Positions 17,384 through 26,274 of a stretch of 64,000 nt of DNA are shown here, in pieces. The notes beneath the pieces were generated by a model. The model did not search any database. It had not been told where the DNA came from and saw nothing but the letters and a program-made list of their open reading frames with translations. The stretch's first letter is position 1; each line of letters begins with the position of its first letter. Location: positions 558,001 to 622,000 of the forward strand of contig NZ_JBFAPK010000001.1 in NCBI RefSeq assembly GCF_040676675.1, written 5' to 3'. The stretch is from JBFAPK01 sp040676675 (lineage in GTDB: Bacteria > Actinomycetota > Actinomycetes > Mycobacteriales > Micromonosporaceae). The position numbers were made by a program, and so were the translations under genes.

Positions 17384-18943
17384 TCACCGTGCCTCGACCG
17401 TGATCTCCTGGACGCCGATCTTGTATCGGCCCGTGTCGTTCTTGGGGAGGTTGGTGATCCAGAAGAGCAGATAGCGGTACTTCGTCTCCGACGAGGGGGC
17501 CGAGAAGACCATCTTGGTGCCGCTGTAGTTCTCGAACGGCTCACCGACCGGATGGGTGAGGTACGCCGGAACCAGCTGCTTGTCGCCGTCCTTGGTGGCG
17601 GGCGGGTCGATGTCGCCGGTGTAGAGCGCGGCGGAGGCTCCGGACGCGGAGAGCTGCACCTGTACGGAGGTGACCACCCGGGGCTCCTTGAGGTCGATCA
17701 GGATGCCCATGCCCTGCTTCGTGTTGCCGAAGCTGCCGCTGCCCCGGTAGCTCTCGGTCTCCCAACCCTGCTCGGTGTCGCCGTCCACCGCCCGCTCGGC
17801 GTGGTCGCGCTCCGAGCCGGTGCCGTCCGGGTCGACGACGCGTACCTGGTTGGCCTTGATGTCGAGCTTCACGGGCTTCGACTCGGCCGGCGGTCCCGCG
17901 CTTCCGTTCTGTGAACTGGAGCTGGCCGACGGGCCGGGACCGGCCTGGTCGTCGGTACCGCCGCCGGAGAGTGCCCGGATGCCGAGCAGCAGGCCCACCA
18001 CGGCGATGACCAGCAGGGCGGCCACCCCTACGGCGATCTTCCGGCCGCCGGCCGGCGCCGGTTCGGTGCTCTCGGGCTCGGTCGCGGTGAAGCGCAGGGG
18101 CCCGGTGTTCTCCAGGTACTGCTCCTCGGCGGCGGTGTCGAGCCGCCCCAGCTCGGCGGCGAGCACATCGGAGGAGGGGACCGCCAGCTGCGGGTCCAGC
18201 AGGTCCATGGTGAGGTCGTCGAGGTAGGTCGGGATTCCGGCCCGCACCTGCCGTGGTGCCGCGATGGCACCGTTCGCGTCGCGTACCGCGTCCGGCAGGG
18301 TGGAGCGGGTACGCCGGGTCCCGCCGTTGCCGGGCGACGCCTCGGCGTGCGGCCAGTGGCCGGTGAGGGCGTAGTAGAGGATCCCGCCGATCGCCCGGAT
18401 GTCCGTTTCCGGGGTGTCGGCCCCGTCCGACCTCGCGTCGGAGAGGACGACGCGGCTGTCGTCGCCGACCATCACCGTGCCCGGGTGTACGTTGCCGTGC
18501 ACCATCCCGGTGGCGTGCACCGCCGCGACCGCGCCGGCGACGGCGTGCGCGACGCTGGTGGCCCGGGCCGGGTCGAGGACCCCCTCGGCGACCAGCTCCC
18601 GCAGCGACTGCCCGTCGACCCACTCGCGGACGACGTAGGCCCGGTCCTCCTCGTCGATGGCGTCGTAGACGCCGACCAGGCTGGGATGGATCACCCGGCT
18701 CGCGGCGACGGCGGCCTGGAGCATCTCCTTGGCGGAGTCGCCACCGGGGTAGCGCAGCACCACCGCGACGGGCCGGCGCAGCACGACGTCGACGCCGCGC
18801 CAGACCTGCCGGCCCGCGCTGTCGTCGTTGATGTGCTCGGCCAGCTCGTACCGCTCGGCGAGGATTTCACCGACGGCGGGCGCACCGAAGGTCATCACCG
18901 GTGCGGCCTCGTCCGCCTCCTGACCTTCGCCGACCTGGGTCAC
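17384..18943 (-). CDS. MviN-type pseudokinase with transmembrane helix and extracellular domain
   Basis: 519 residues. A protein-kinase fold spans about 30-275, but the catalytic residues are gone: the HRD loop reads MVHGNVHPGTVMV (147-159), the DFG position reads LSDA (167-170), and the VAIK lysine is absent (VAVVLRY). A transmembrane helix (about 302-323) and a beta-rich extracellular domain (about 350-519) follow. This is the architecture of the C-terminal half of mycobacterial MviN, where PknB phosphorylates the pseudokinase so that FhaA binds and MurJ is inhibited. Here it is a separate gene downstream of murJ. GTG 18943 is preceded by GAGGGAGGA; ATG 18994 is an alternative. Confidence 0.85.
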   Translation of the reverse strand: MTQVGEGQEADEAAPVMTFGAPAVGEILAERYELAEHINDDSAGRQVWRGVDVVLRRPVAVVLRYPGGDSAKEMLQAAVAASRVIHPSLVGVYDAIDEEDRAYVVREWVDGQSLRELVAEGVLDPARATSVAHAVAGAVAAVHATGMVHGNVHPGTVMVGDDSRVVLSDARSDGADTPETDIRAIGGILYYALTGHWPHAEASPGNGGTRRTRSTLPDAVRDANGAIAAPRQVRAGIPTYLDDLTMDLLDPQLAVPSSDVLAAELGRLDTAAEEQYLENTGPLRFTATEPESTEPAPAGGRKIAVGVAALLVIAVVGLLLGIRALSGGGTDDQAGPGPSASSSSQNGSAGPPAESKPVKLDIKANQVRVVDPDGTGSERDHAERAVDGDTEQGWETESYRGSGSFGNTKQGMGILIDLKEPRVVTSVQVQLSASGASAALYTGDIDPPATKDGDKQLVPAYLTHPVGEPFENYSGTKMVFSAPSSETKYRYLLFWITNLPKNDTGRYKIGVQEITVEAR

Positions 18944-19414
18944 CCGTCCTCCCTCGGTGATTGTGTCGATCGATGGACCCGCGCTGCTGGGCATTGGACT
19001 TCCGCTCTGCCGTCGAAGGAGCCGGTGGGCACCGTCAAGCCATAGCGTAGGCGCTCGCCGCACCCGTCGAGAGCGACCTTACCCGGGTTCGACTGATCCC
19101 CGACATGTCATCTTGCGGTCGTACTCGGCAGGGTGTCGGGTGTGAGGCGAACAGTTGGGGTACGTCGGGTGTCACCCGGATTGACGCGACGACCGGTCCC
19201 TAACCTATAGGGGCGATTTGCGGGCCGGCGCGGCCGGGTCGTCCCCGCACCGGACCCGGTCGGGCCGTACGCGGCGGCGCGAAGCCGTGACCATCCGCCG
19301 GTGCCGCGCGTTATCCACAACTGGATCAGTGCCCTGGGCTGCTGTTTTGTCGACTTGTCCACAGCTGGATCCCCAGGTTCGGTAACGGAATGATTGCGGA
19401 CCGGACTCCCGCGC
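18944..19414. other. Gap between murJ and its pseudokinase, with DnaA boxes
   Basis: 471 bases (less if the upstream start 18994 is used). Its notable content is two perfect DnaA boxes near the murJ end. A promoter for the pseudokinase-sigM block is expected here but no convincing -35/-10 pair was identified. Confidence 0.55.
19311..19363. promoter_or_regulatory. Pair of perfect DnaA boxes
   Basis: TTATCCACA at 19311-19319 and TTGTCCACA at 19355-19363, same orientation, 44 bases apart. Both match the actinobacterial consensus TT(G/A)TCCACA exactly. Confidence 0.75.
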
Positions 19415-21163
19415 TCAGCGCCCCAGCCGGCGCCGCACCATGTCGACGACCTCGCTGATCTCGCGGACCTTCAGGGCCAGCGCCAGGCCGACGTAGCTGC
19501 CGCCCACCACGACCCCGCCGATCACCAGCCGGACCACCGCCTGCGGCCAGCTCAGGTGCGCCCCGTCCCCCGGAAGCACCGCGAGCACCAGCAGACCGGC
19601 GACGGCGGAGCCGGCCGCCGCCACCAGCACCCTGCCGAAGGTCCCGGCGATCGCGGCCAGGCCGATGGGGCCGATCCGCCGGCGCAGCCACCAGGCCGAG
19701 GCGATGGCGGCCGCGACGTACGAGACCGCGTTGCCGAGCATCATGCCGGGCGCGGTGAAGGCCGCGCTGAAGGCGGCGAAGAGCGCGATCTGCACCAGGA
19801 CCCGCAGCGCCACGACCGGAATGTTGATCATGGCGGGGGTCTTGGTGTCCGGCAGCGCGTAGAAGCCGAAGGTGAAGAGCTGGCTGATGGCGAACGGCAC
19901 CAGGGCCAGCCCGGCGACGATCAGCACGGTCGAGGTCGCGACCGCGTTCTCGCCGGTGAAGGCGCCGTACCGGAAGAGGGTGATGGAGATCGGTCCGGCG
20001 AGCACCCCGTAGCAGACCGCGATCGGCGCCAGCACCGCCGTCACCGTCCGGGTACCCCGGGACAGGTCGGCGGCGATGTCCCCGTACCGCCCCTCGGCCG
20101 CGGCCGAACTCATCCGCGGCATCAGCGCCGTGATGATCGACACGGCGATGATGCCGTGCGCCATCATCAACAGCAGGAAGACGTTGTTGTAGATCAGCGG
20201 TCCGGCCTCGTTCTTGTCGCCGGCGCGGCTCAGCAGGTTGAAGAGCACGATCAGGCCGAGCTGGCTCACCGCGACGTAGCAGAACATCCACGCGCCGAGC
20301 CGGCCCAGCTCGCGCAGGCCGAGGGCGCGGAAGTCGAAGCGCCAGCGCCAGCGGAAGCCGACCTTGCGCAGCGCCGGCAGCAGCCCCGCGGCCTGTACCG
20401 CCACCCCGACCAGGGTCCCGCCGCCCAACAGCACGATCCGTCCCGCGGTCATCTCCTCCGGCTGCACGATCTTGGCGCCGAAGATCGCGATGTAGAGGCC
20501 GGCGACGCCGATCACCACGAGGTTGTTCAGGATCGGCGTCCACATCGGGGCCGCGAAGTGCCCGCGCGTGTTCAGTACCGCGCTGACCAGCGCCGAGAGG
20601 CCGGTGAAGAAGAGCATCGGCAGCATCAGGTACGACAGCACCGTGACGAGCTGCCGGTAGGAGTGGCTCGACTCCTCGCTGGCGTACAGGAAGGTCAGCG
20701 CCGGGGCGGCCAGCAGCGCGGCCACCGTCGCGATGCCCAGGGCGATCACCGCGAGGGTGAGCAGCCGCTGGGCGTACGCCTGGCCGCCGTCCGGGTCGCT
20801 CTTGCGGCGGCGGACCAGCACCGGCACCAGCACGCTGGTCAGGATGCCGCCGAGCAGGAACTCGTAGACCTGGCCCGGGAAGATCTGCGCGGTGGTGTAC
20901 GCGTTGCCGACCAGGAGGCCGCCGAGCGCGGCCGTGAGGGCCAGGGTCCGCAGGAATCCGGTGCCCCGGCTGACCAGGCTGCCGATCGCCATCACCGCGC
21001 TGTTCGAGGCGGCCGTGCCCTCGCCGGGCGCCTGCGGCGCCGAGGCGGTGGTCTCGATCATCGGTTGGTCGACCGGCTCCACCGAGATCAGCGTCGCGCC
21101 GTCAGGTGGTGGCTGGAAACCGCCCGGCGTGGCGTTCGCGCTGCGGTAGAGCCCGCCGCTCAT
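19415..21163 (-). CDS. murJ: Lipid II flippase MurJ (MviN)
   Basis: 582 residues. A MOP-superfamily membrane protein with about 14 hydrophobic segments from residue ~55 to ~560, preceded by a ~50-residue Pro/Gly-rich cytoplasmic extension. MurJ moves lipid II to the outer face of the membrane for peptidoglycan synthesis. The RGTGFLRTLALTAALG segment near residue 65 is the conserved first-helix region with the functionally important Arg. GGGAGG lies five bases before the ATG. Unlike mycobacterial MviN the protein ends soon after the last helix; the regulatory pseudokinase is a separate downstream gene. Confidence 0.94.
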   Translation of the reverse strand: MSGGLYRSANATPGGFQPPPDGATLISVEPVDQPMIETTASAPQAPGEGTAASNSAVMAIGSLVSRGTGFLRTLALTAALGGLLVGNAYTTAQIFPGQVYEFLLGGILTSVLVPVLVRRRKSDPDGGQAYAQRLLTLAVIALGIATVAALLAAPALTFLYASEESSHSYRQLVTVLSYLMLPMLFFTGLSALVSAVLNTRGHFAAPMWTPILNNLVVIGVAGLYIAIFGAKIVQPEEMTAGRIVLLGGGTLVGVAVQAAGLLPALRKVGFRWRWRFDFRALGLRELGRLGAWMFCYVAVSQLGLIVLFNLLSRAGDKNEAGPLIYNNVFLLLMMAHGIIAVSIITALMPRMSSAAAEGRYGDIAADLSRGTRTVTAVLAPIAVCYGVLAGPISITLFRYGAFTGENAVATSTVLIVAGLALVPFAISQLFTFGFYALPDTKTPAMINIPVVALRVLVQIALFAAFSAAFTAPGMMLGNAVSYVAAAIASAWWLRRRIGPIGLAAIAGTFGRVLVAAAGSAVAGLLVLAVLPGDGAHLSWPQAVVRLVIGGVVVGGSYVGLALALKVREISEVVDMVRRRLGR

Positions 21164-21272
21164 GACAGCCTCCCAAGGGGTACGGCGGGCACGACGCCCA
21201 CCGGTACTGCTCAGCCTCAGACCTTAGTCAACCGACGCCCTGCCCGGCGGGGCCGGCCGGGCGGTGGCCCGA

Positions 21273-21287
21273 TAGGCTGGCAGTCCC
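21273..21287 (+). promoter_or_regulatory. Near-leaderless -10 element for cca
   Basis: TAGGCT at 21273-21278 with nine bases to the ATG; no Shine-Dalgarno is present. Confidence 0.5.
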
Positions 21288-22775
21288 ATGTCCGAAACCT
21301 CCGTACCCAGCGCTGGCGCGCGTCGTGACCTGACCGCCGCGCAGCGCAACGCCGTCTCCGAACTGCTGCGGGTCTCGCCCGTCGCCGACGAACTGGGCCG
21401 TCGTTTCGCCCGGGCCGGTCACGAGCTGCACCTGGTGGGCGGTTCGGTCCGGGACGCGCTGCTCGGCCGACTCGGTGACGATCTCGACTTCTGCACCGAC
21501 GCGCATCCGGACCAGACGCTGCGGGTCATCAAGGGGTGGGCCGAGTCGATCTGGGAGACCGGGCGGGAGTTCGGCACCATCGGGGCCCAGCGCGAGGGGC
21601 TGCGGCTGGAGATCACCACGTTCCGGGCCGAGTCGTACGACCGGGTCACCCGTAACCCCGTGGTGGCGTACGGCACCAACCTCGTCGACGACCTCAAGCG
21701 GCGGGACTTCACGGTCAACGCGATGGCCGTGAGCGTTCCCGAGCACCGCTTCACCGACCCGTACGGCGGGCTGGAGGACCTCTCCGCCCGGCTGATCCGT
21801 ACCCCGGGCACGCCGCAGGAGTCGTTCGGGGACGACCCGCTGCGCATGCTGCGGGCGGCCCGGTTCGCCGCCCAGCTGCGGTTCGCGGTCCACCCCGACG
21901 TACGGGCCGCCATGATCGCCATGGCCGGCGACCTCGACCGGATCACCGCCGAGCGGATCCGGGACGAGTTCACCAAGCTGCTCTGCGGCGCCGACCCGGT
22001 CACCGGGCTCCGGCTGCTGGTCGAGACCGGGCTGGCCGACCGCTTCCTGCCCGAGCTCTCCGGGCTGAAGCTGGAGATCGACGAGCACGCCCAGCACAAG
22101 GACGTCTACGAGCACACGTTGACCGTGGTCAACAACGCCATCGCGCTGGAGCGGGCGGACGCCGCCGCCGGGGACACCGCGGCGGGCTGCGACTTCGTGC
22201 TGCGGATGGCCGCGCTCATGCACGACGTCGGCAAGCCGGCGACCAAGGCCGTCGGTTCGGACGGCCGGGTCAGCTTCCACCACCACGAGGTGGTCGGCGC
22301 CCGGATGACGAAGCAGCGGATGAAGGCGCTGCGCTACCCCAAGGACGTGATCGCCCAGGTCGTCGCGCTGGTCGGGCTGCACCTGCGGTTCTACGGCTAC
22401 GGCCGGGGTGAGTGGACCGACTCGGCGGTACGCCGCTACGTCACCGACGCCGGGGACCTGCTGCCCCGGCTGCACAAGCTGACCCGGTCGGACTGCACCA
22501 CCCGCAACCGCCGGAAGGCGGCGCAGCTGGCCGCGGACTACGACGCGCTGGAGCACCGGATCGCCCGCATCCAGCAGGAGGAGGACCTCGCCCGGGTCCG
22601 CCCCGACCTGGACGGTAACGCGATCATGGAGCTGCTCGGCATCCCGCCGGGCCCGCTGGTCGGGCAGGCGTGGCGGTACCTCAAGGAGCTGCGCCTGGAG
22701 CGCGGCCCGCTGGACCGGGACGAGGCCGAGGCCGAACTGCGCCGCTGGGCCAGCGAGCAGGGCATCGGGAGCTGA
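21288..22775 (+). CDS. cca: CCA tRNA nucleotidyltransferase
   Basis: 495 residues. It adds the 3'-CCA to tRNA. The nucleotidyltransferase head has GGSVRDALLGR (about 46-56) followed by DDLDFCTDA with the catalytic Asp pair. The middle carries the RNA-binding domain (RAARFAAQL, DRITAERIRDE), and an HD domain follows (MHDVGKP near residue 307 and HHHEVVGA), giving the long actinobacterial PcnA form. It is divergent from murJ across 124 bases. In Streptomyces and mycobacteria a NUDIX gene and a large envelope-protein gene stand between cca and murJ; both are missing here. Confidence 0.94.
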   Translation: MSETSVPSAGARRDLTAAQRNAVSELLRVSPVADELGRRFARAGHELHLVGGSVRDALLGRLGDDLDFCTDAHPDQTLRVIKGWAESIWETGREFGTIGAQREGLRLEITTFRAESYDRVTRNPVVAYGTNLVDDLKRRDFTVNAMAVSVPEHRFTDPYGGLEDLSARLIRTPGTPQESFGDDPLRMLRAARFAAQLRFAVHPDVRAAMIAMAGDLDRITAERIRDEFTKLLCGADPVTGLRLLVETGLADRFLPELSGLKLEIDEHAQHKDVYEHTLTVVNNAIALERADAAAGDTAAGCDFVLRMAALMHDVGKPATKAVGSDGRVSFHHHEVVGARMTKQRMKALRYPKDVIAQVVALVGLHLRFYGYGRGEWTDSAVRRYVTDAGDLLPRLHKLTRSDCTTRNRRKAAQLAADYDALEHRIARIQQEEDLARVRPDLDGNAIMELLGIPPGPLVGQAWRYLKELRLERGPLDRDEAEAELRRWASEQGIGS

Positions 22776-22827
22776 AGCCCCACCCGCCGCCGGAATCGGC
22801 GACGGGCGGCGGCGTCGATGCCGTTCG

Positions 22828-22898
22828 GGGTGGGGCCGCCCTACCCGCTCTGGGCGGTCAAGCTTGATCCCGTCGCGGGCAGGGCGGCCCCACCCTTT
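22828..22898. terminator. Bidirectional terminator between cca and flotillin gene
   Basis: A 21-base inverted repeat (22828-22848 against 22875-22895) with one mismatch and a 26-base loop, followed by TTT on the plus strand. It lies between converging genes. Confidence 0.8.
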
Positions 22899-22937
22899 GC
22901 CGTACCGCGCGACCCCGCTCGCGGTACCGCATGATCG

Positions 22938-24455
22938 TTACTTGCTCGGCTCGACCGCCTTGCCGTCCACGACCGGACCGCCGTTGCCGCTGCTCGCCCC
23001 ACCCAGTTTGGCGAGCAGGCCGGCCAGGTCGATGCCGGTGAGGTCGGTACCGAGCTGCAGACCCTGGGCGACGTTGCTCGCCACCGACTTGGTCAGCGAG
23101 GAGGCGCCGTCCGTGGAGATGACGGTCAGCTTGTCGATCTCGCGCATCGGCGCGCTGGCCGCCTCGACCACCTGCGGCAGCACCTTGACCAGCAGGTCGA
23201 GCACGGCGGCCTCGCCGTACGCGGCGAACGCCTCGGCCTTGCGGGCCATCGCCTCGGCCTCGGCCTGACCCTTCGCCAGGATCGCCGCCGCCTCCGCCTG
23301 GCCCTCGCGCTCGATCGCTTCCGCGATCGCGGTACGCCGGCGCTGCTCGGCCTCACCCTCCTTGGCACCCTCGATGGCGTTCGCCTCGGCCAGCGCGGCG
23401 CGCCGCGCCCGCTCGCCCTCACCGGTCAGCCGGGACTGCTCGGCCGCGGCCTGCGCGGCGGCGATGGTTGCCTGCCGCTGCGCGTCGGCCTTGAGTACCG
23501 CCGCGTTGCGGGCCGCCTCGGCCTCCTGCTCGACCCGGTAGCGCTCCGCGTCGGCCGGCTTGCGTACCTCGGTGTCGAGCTGGCGCTGCTTGAGCTCGGC
23601 GTTGCGCTCGGCCACCTTCTGCTGCTCGGAGAGGATCGCCTGGTCCCGTTCCGCCTGGGCGAGCGGTCCGGCCGCGGCCGACTTCGCCTTGGCCGCGTCG
23701 ATCTCGGCCTGGATGGCGGCCTGCTTGAGCGCCAGGTTCCGGTTGGCCTCGGCGATCGCCTCCTCGGCGATGAGCCGCTCCTGCTCGGCCTGCTGCCGGG
23801 CGCGGGCCTCGGCGATCGCGGCGTCCTTGAGCACCCGGGCCGCCTCCGGCCGACCCAGGTCCTGCAGGTACGAGCCCTCGGCGATGATGTCCTGGAGCTG
23901 GAAGGTGTCCAGCACCAGGCCCTGGTTGGTCATCGAGTGCTCGGCCTCCTCGGCGACCGCGCTGGCGAACGCCGCCCGGTCCCGGATGATCTCCTCGATG
24001 GTGAGCCGGCCGACGATCGAACGGAGCGCACCGGCGAGCACCTCGCGGGTGAACTCGTCGATCTCCGCCTGCTGGTGCAGGAAGCGCTGGGCGGCGGCGC
24101 GGATCGCGTCCTCGGTACCGCCGACCTTGACGATCGCCACGCCCTGCAGCTTGGCCCGGATGCCCTGCTTGCTCACCGCGCCCTGGATCTCGACGTGGAT
24201 CCGGCGGCTGGACAGGTCCAGCGACTGCAGCTTCTGCACGATCGGCAGGACGAAGACCGAGGCGCCGAGGACCACCTTCTGGCCGGACATGTCGGTCGAG
24301 CGACCGCCGTCGGCGGTCTGGGTGGTACGCCCCTTGCGGCCGGTGACGATGAACGCCTCGTTCGGGCCCGCGACCTTGATCCGGGAGAGCACGAACATGA
24401 CGAGGACGACGGCGAGGACGACCGCCCCGCCGATGGCGACGAGCAGTGGTGTCAT
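22938..24455 (-). CDS. Flotillin-like SPFH-domain protein
   Basis: 505 residues. One N-terminal transmembrane helix (about 4-25) is followed by an SPFH/band-7 domain (about 28-200) and a very long Ala/Glu/Lys/Arg-rich coiled coil (about 200-430) with the EA-repeats typical of flotillins. The tail (about 430-505) is Gly/Ser-rich. Flotillins form oligomers that organise membrane microdomains and influence fluidity. The NfeD-like gene ends 8 bases upstream, the usual NfeD-flotillin pairing. AAGGA precedes the ATG. Confidence 0.92.
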   Translation of the reverse strand: MTPLLVAIGGAVVLAVVLVMFVLSRIKVAGPNEAFIVTGRKGRTTQTADGGRSTDMSGQKVVLGASVFVLPIVQKLQSLDLSSRRIHVEIQGAVSKQGIRAKLQGVAIVKVGGTEDAIRAAAQRFLHQQAEIDEFTREVLAGALRSIVGRLTIEEIIRDRAAFASAVAEEAEHSMTNQGLVLDTFQLQDIIAEGSYLQDLGRPEAARVLKDAAIAEARARQQAEQERLIAEEAIAEANRNLALKQAAIQAEIDAAKAKSAAAGPLAQAERDQAILSEQQKVAERNAELKQRQLDTEVRKPADAERYRVEQEAEAARNAAVLKADAQRQATIAAAQAAAEQSRLTGEGERARRAALAEANAIEGAKEGEAEQRRRTAIAEAIEREGQAEAAAILAKGQAEAEAMARKAEAFAAYGEAAVLDLLVKVLPQVVEAASAPMREIDKLTVISTDGASSLTKSVASNVAQGLQLGTDLTGIDLAGLLAKLGGASSGNGGPVVDGKAVEPSK

Positions 24456-24463
24456 TGAGTTCC

Positions 24464-24991
24464 TTAGGAGGAGAGGTGGGGGACTTCTTCGACGAGCACG
24501 CTGGTCTCGCTGAGCGCCTCGATGACGAAGATCTGGGTGCCGGCCGCGAGCGGCTGCTCGGCCTTGGCGTTGAGCTTGACCGGCTGGCCGGCGACGCGTA
24601 CCCGCACCTCGCCGTAGCCGGTGACGGGAATCGGGGTCACCACCACACCCATCGACCCGATCAGGTGCTGCCGGGTGGGGGTGGCGTCGGTACGCATGTC
24701 GCGCGCGGCCCGGGAGAGCCGGGTGGCGAGCCAGGCGGCGGGTACGGCGGCCAGCACCCCCGCCCCGGCCGCCGCCGCGGTCGGGCCGGGCCCCTCCGCG
24801 TGCAGCAGCTCGCTGGCGATGGCGCCGCCGAAGCCGAACGTGCCGGCGAACGCGGCCAGCGCCTCCAGGGTGACCGGCCCGTCGAGGTTCGGATGTCCGA
24901 AGTGGACGAGTTCGGTGCCGAGCAGCGCCAGCGCGAGCACCCCGACGCCGAGCCCGCCGATGATGAGGAAGACCAAAGTCACCGCGCCCAC
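24464..24991 (-). CDS. NfeD-like membrane protein
   Basis: 175 residues. Three hydrophobic segments (about 3-25, 42-62 and 70-92) are followed by a soluble OB-fold-like C-terminal domain (about 108-170: HLIGSMGVVVTPI to VLVEEV) as in NfeD1b proteins that partner flotillins. The start is chosen at GTG 24991 because TACCGT lies exactly seven bases upstream, a leaderless arrangement, and no ribosome-binding site is present. Upstream in-frame DNA up to the secreted-protein gene is low-complexity and not included. Confidence 0.8.
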   Translation of the reverse strand: MGAVTLVFLIIGGLGVGVLALALLGTELVHFGHPNLDGPVTLEALAAFAGTFGFGGAIASELLHAEGPGPTAAAAGAGVLAAVPAAWLATRLSRAARDMRTDATPTRQHLIGSMGVVVTPIPVTGYGEVRVRVAGQPVKLNAKAEQPLAAGTQIFVIEALSETSVLVEEVPHLSS

Positions 24992-25004
24992 ACCCGGAAC
25001 GGTA
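24992..25004 (-). promoter_or_regulatory. Leaderless -10 element for the NfeD-flotillin operon
   Basis: On the minus strand TACCGT (25004-24999) is followed by seven bases and the GTG start. Confidence 0.5.
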
Positions 25005-25101
25005 AGTCTCGTGGGCAAGGCGAGGGGACCTGGCCCCGTGGTCGCCGGCGACCTGCCGGTGGCCGGCGGCCCGCGCGTCACGGCGCCAGGTCCGGGCCCT
25101 C

Positions 25102-26094
25102 CTACTCGAAGGCGGTGGTGAAGATCCGGGCCTTGTAGAACTCCGCGCCCGAGCGGGTCTGTGTTCCGGCGGCGGTGCCGTCGGCGTTGAAGAACTGCAC
25201 GGTCGGCGTACCCCAGGTGCGGGCGCCGGTGTTGTCGGCGCGGACCTGGGCCCGCTCGCCGCCCGGACTGTCGACGTACGCCTTGACCGAGGTCGTACCC
25301 GAGATCTTCGTCAGCGCGAAGGTGGTGGCGTTGACCGAGTAGACCCCGGTGGTGTGGGTGATGTAGAGCGTGTCGCTGTCGGTGAGCGACGGTTGCAGGT
25401 CGTGCCCGAGGTTCGGCTTGGTCTCGCCGGCGGAGTTGGTGTACGTACCCAGGCTGATCGAGCCGTTCCGCGCGGAGAGCCGGGTGTCCCGGTACGTGCC
25501 GGTGACGGTGTACGGCACGAGCCGACCCTCTCCGATCGCCCAGAGGTACCCGTGCGACGGGTCCCAGAGCACGCCGTGCGCGCCCGCGAACGAGATGGTC
25601 TGCACCTTGGCGAGGGTGCTCGGCTTGCTGATCGCGGTCGGCGAGTAGAGCGTCAGGGTCCCGCCCGAACTGGCCACCACGATCGACCCGTTGTCCGGGA
25701 TCCGCTCGATCGCGTGCGGGTTGCCGCCCGGCGTGGCCTGCCAGAGGATGTCGGCCGTGGTTGCCCGCGACTGGCCGTCCTTGACGTCGATGATCGCCGC
25801 CTGGCCGCCGGAGGCGGTGACCAGCGCGACCGTGCCGAACGCGGAGGTCGCCCGGATCCGGATGTCCGAGAGGTTCTGCCACACGCCGGCGGTGGTGCCG
25901 GGGGTGAACTGCCAGTGCAGGTTGGCATCGGTCCACGAGACGTTCCGGTTCCAGACCATCACCCGGTTGCTGACCTGCTCGGTCAGGGCCAGGTAGTAGT
26001 CCTCGGCGGCGCTGGCCGGGCTCGCCGTGGCCAGTACGGATCCGCCGCCGACGGCGGTCGCGGCCAGCGCCGCCAGGATCTCTCTTCTGCGCAT
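25102..26094 (-). CDS. Secreted propeller-like protein (DUF6528-type), probable Tat substrate
   Basis: 330 residues. The N terminus has MRRREIL, a hydrophobic stretch and an ASPASA-AED cleavage site near residue 30; the consecutive arginines suggest Tat export, although the classic SRRxFLK is incomplete. The mature part has regularly spaced strand motifs such as WDPSHGYLWAIGEG and HDLQPSLTDSDTLYIT. These resemble a six- or seven-bladed beta-propeller and match actinobacterial secreted proteins of the DUF6528 group. No catalytic residue can be assigned. ATG 26094 is chosen because GGGAGAA lies five bases upstream; the GTG at 26106 would place that site inside the gene. Confidence 0.72.
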   Translation of the reverse strand: MRRREILAALAATAVGGGSVLATASPASAAEDYYLALTEQVSNRVMVWNRNVSWTDANLHWQFTPGTTAGVWQNLSDIRIRATSAFGTVALVTASGGQAAIIDVKDGQSRATTADILWQATPGGNPHAIERIPDNGSIVVASSGGTLTLYSPTAISKPSTLAKVQTISFAGAHGVLWDPSHGYLWAIGEGRLVPYTVTGTYRDTRLSARNGSISLGTYTNSAGETKPNLGHDLQPSLTDSDTLYITHTTGVYSVNATTFALTKISGTTSVKAYVDSPGGERAQVRADNTGARTWGTPTVQFFNADGTAAGTQTRSGAEFYKARIFTTAFE

Positions 26095-26274
26095 CGCTTC
26101 TCCCACCTTCCGCGCGCCGTACGCCGGACCGGCGGGCGCGGCTCACCGGAACGGTCGCCGGGAAGCACCCGGCGACCGTTCCGAGCAACCGTCGTGGTCG
26201 CGGTCCGACAATAACCTCAATGAATGCTGGGCGAGTGGAAGAAATTTTTCACGCCCGGGGGTGCGGACCCGTCG

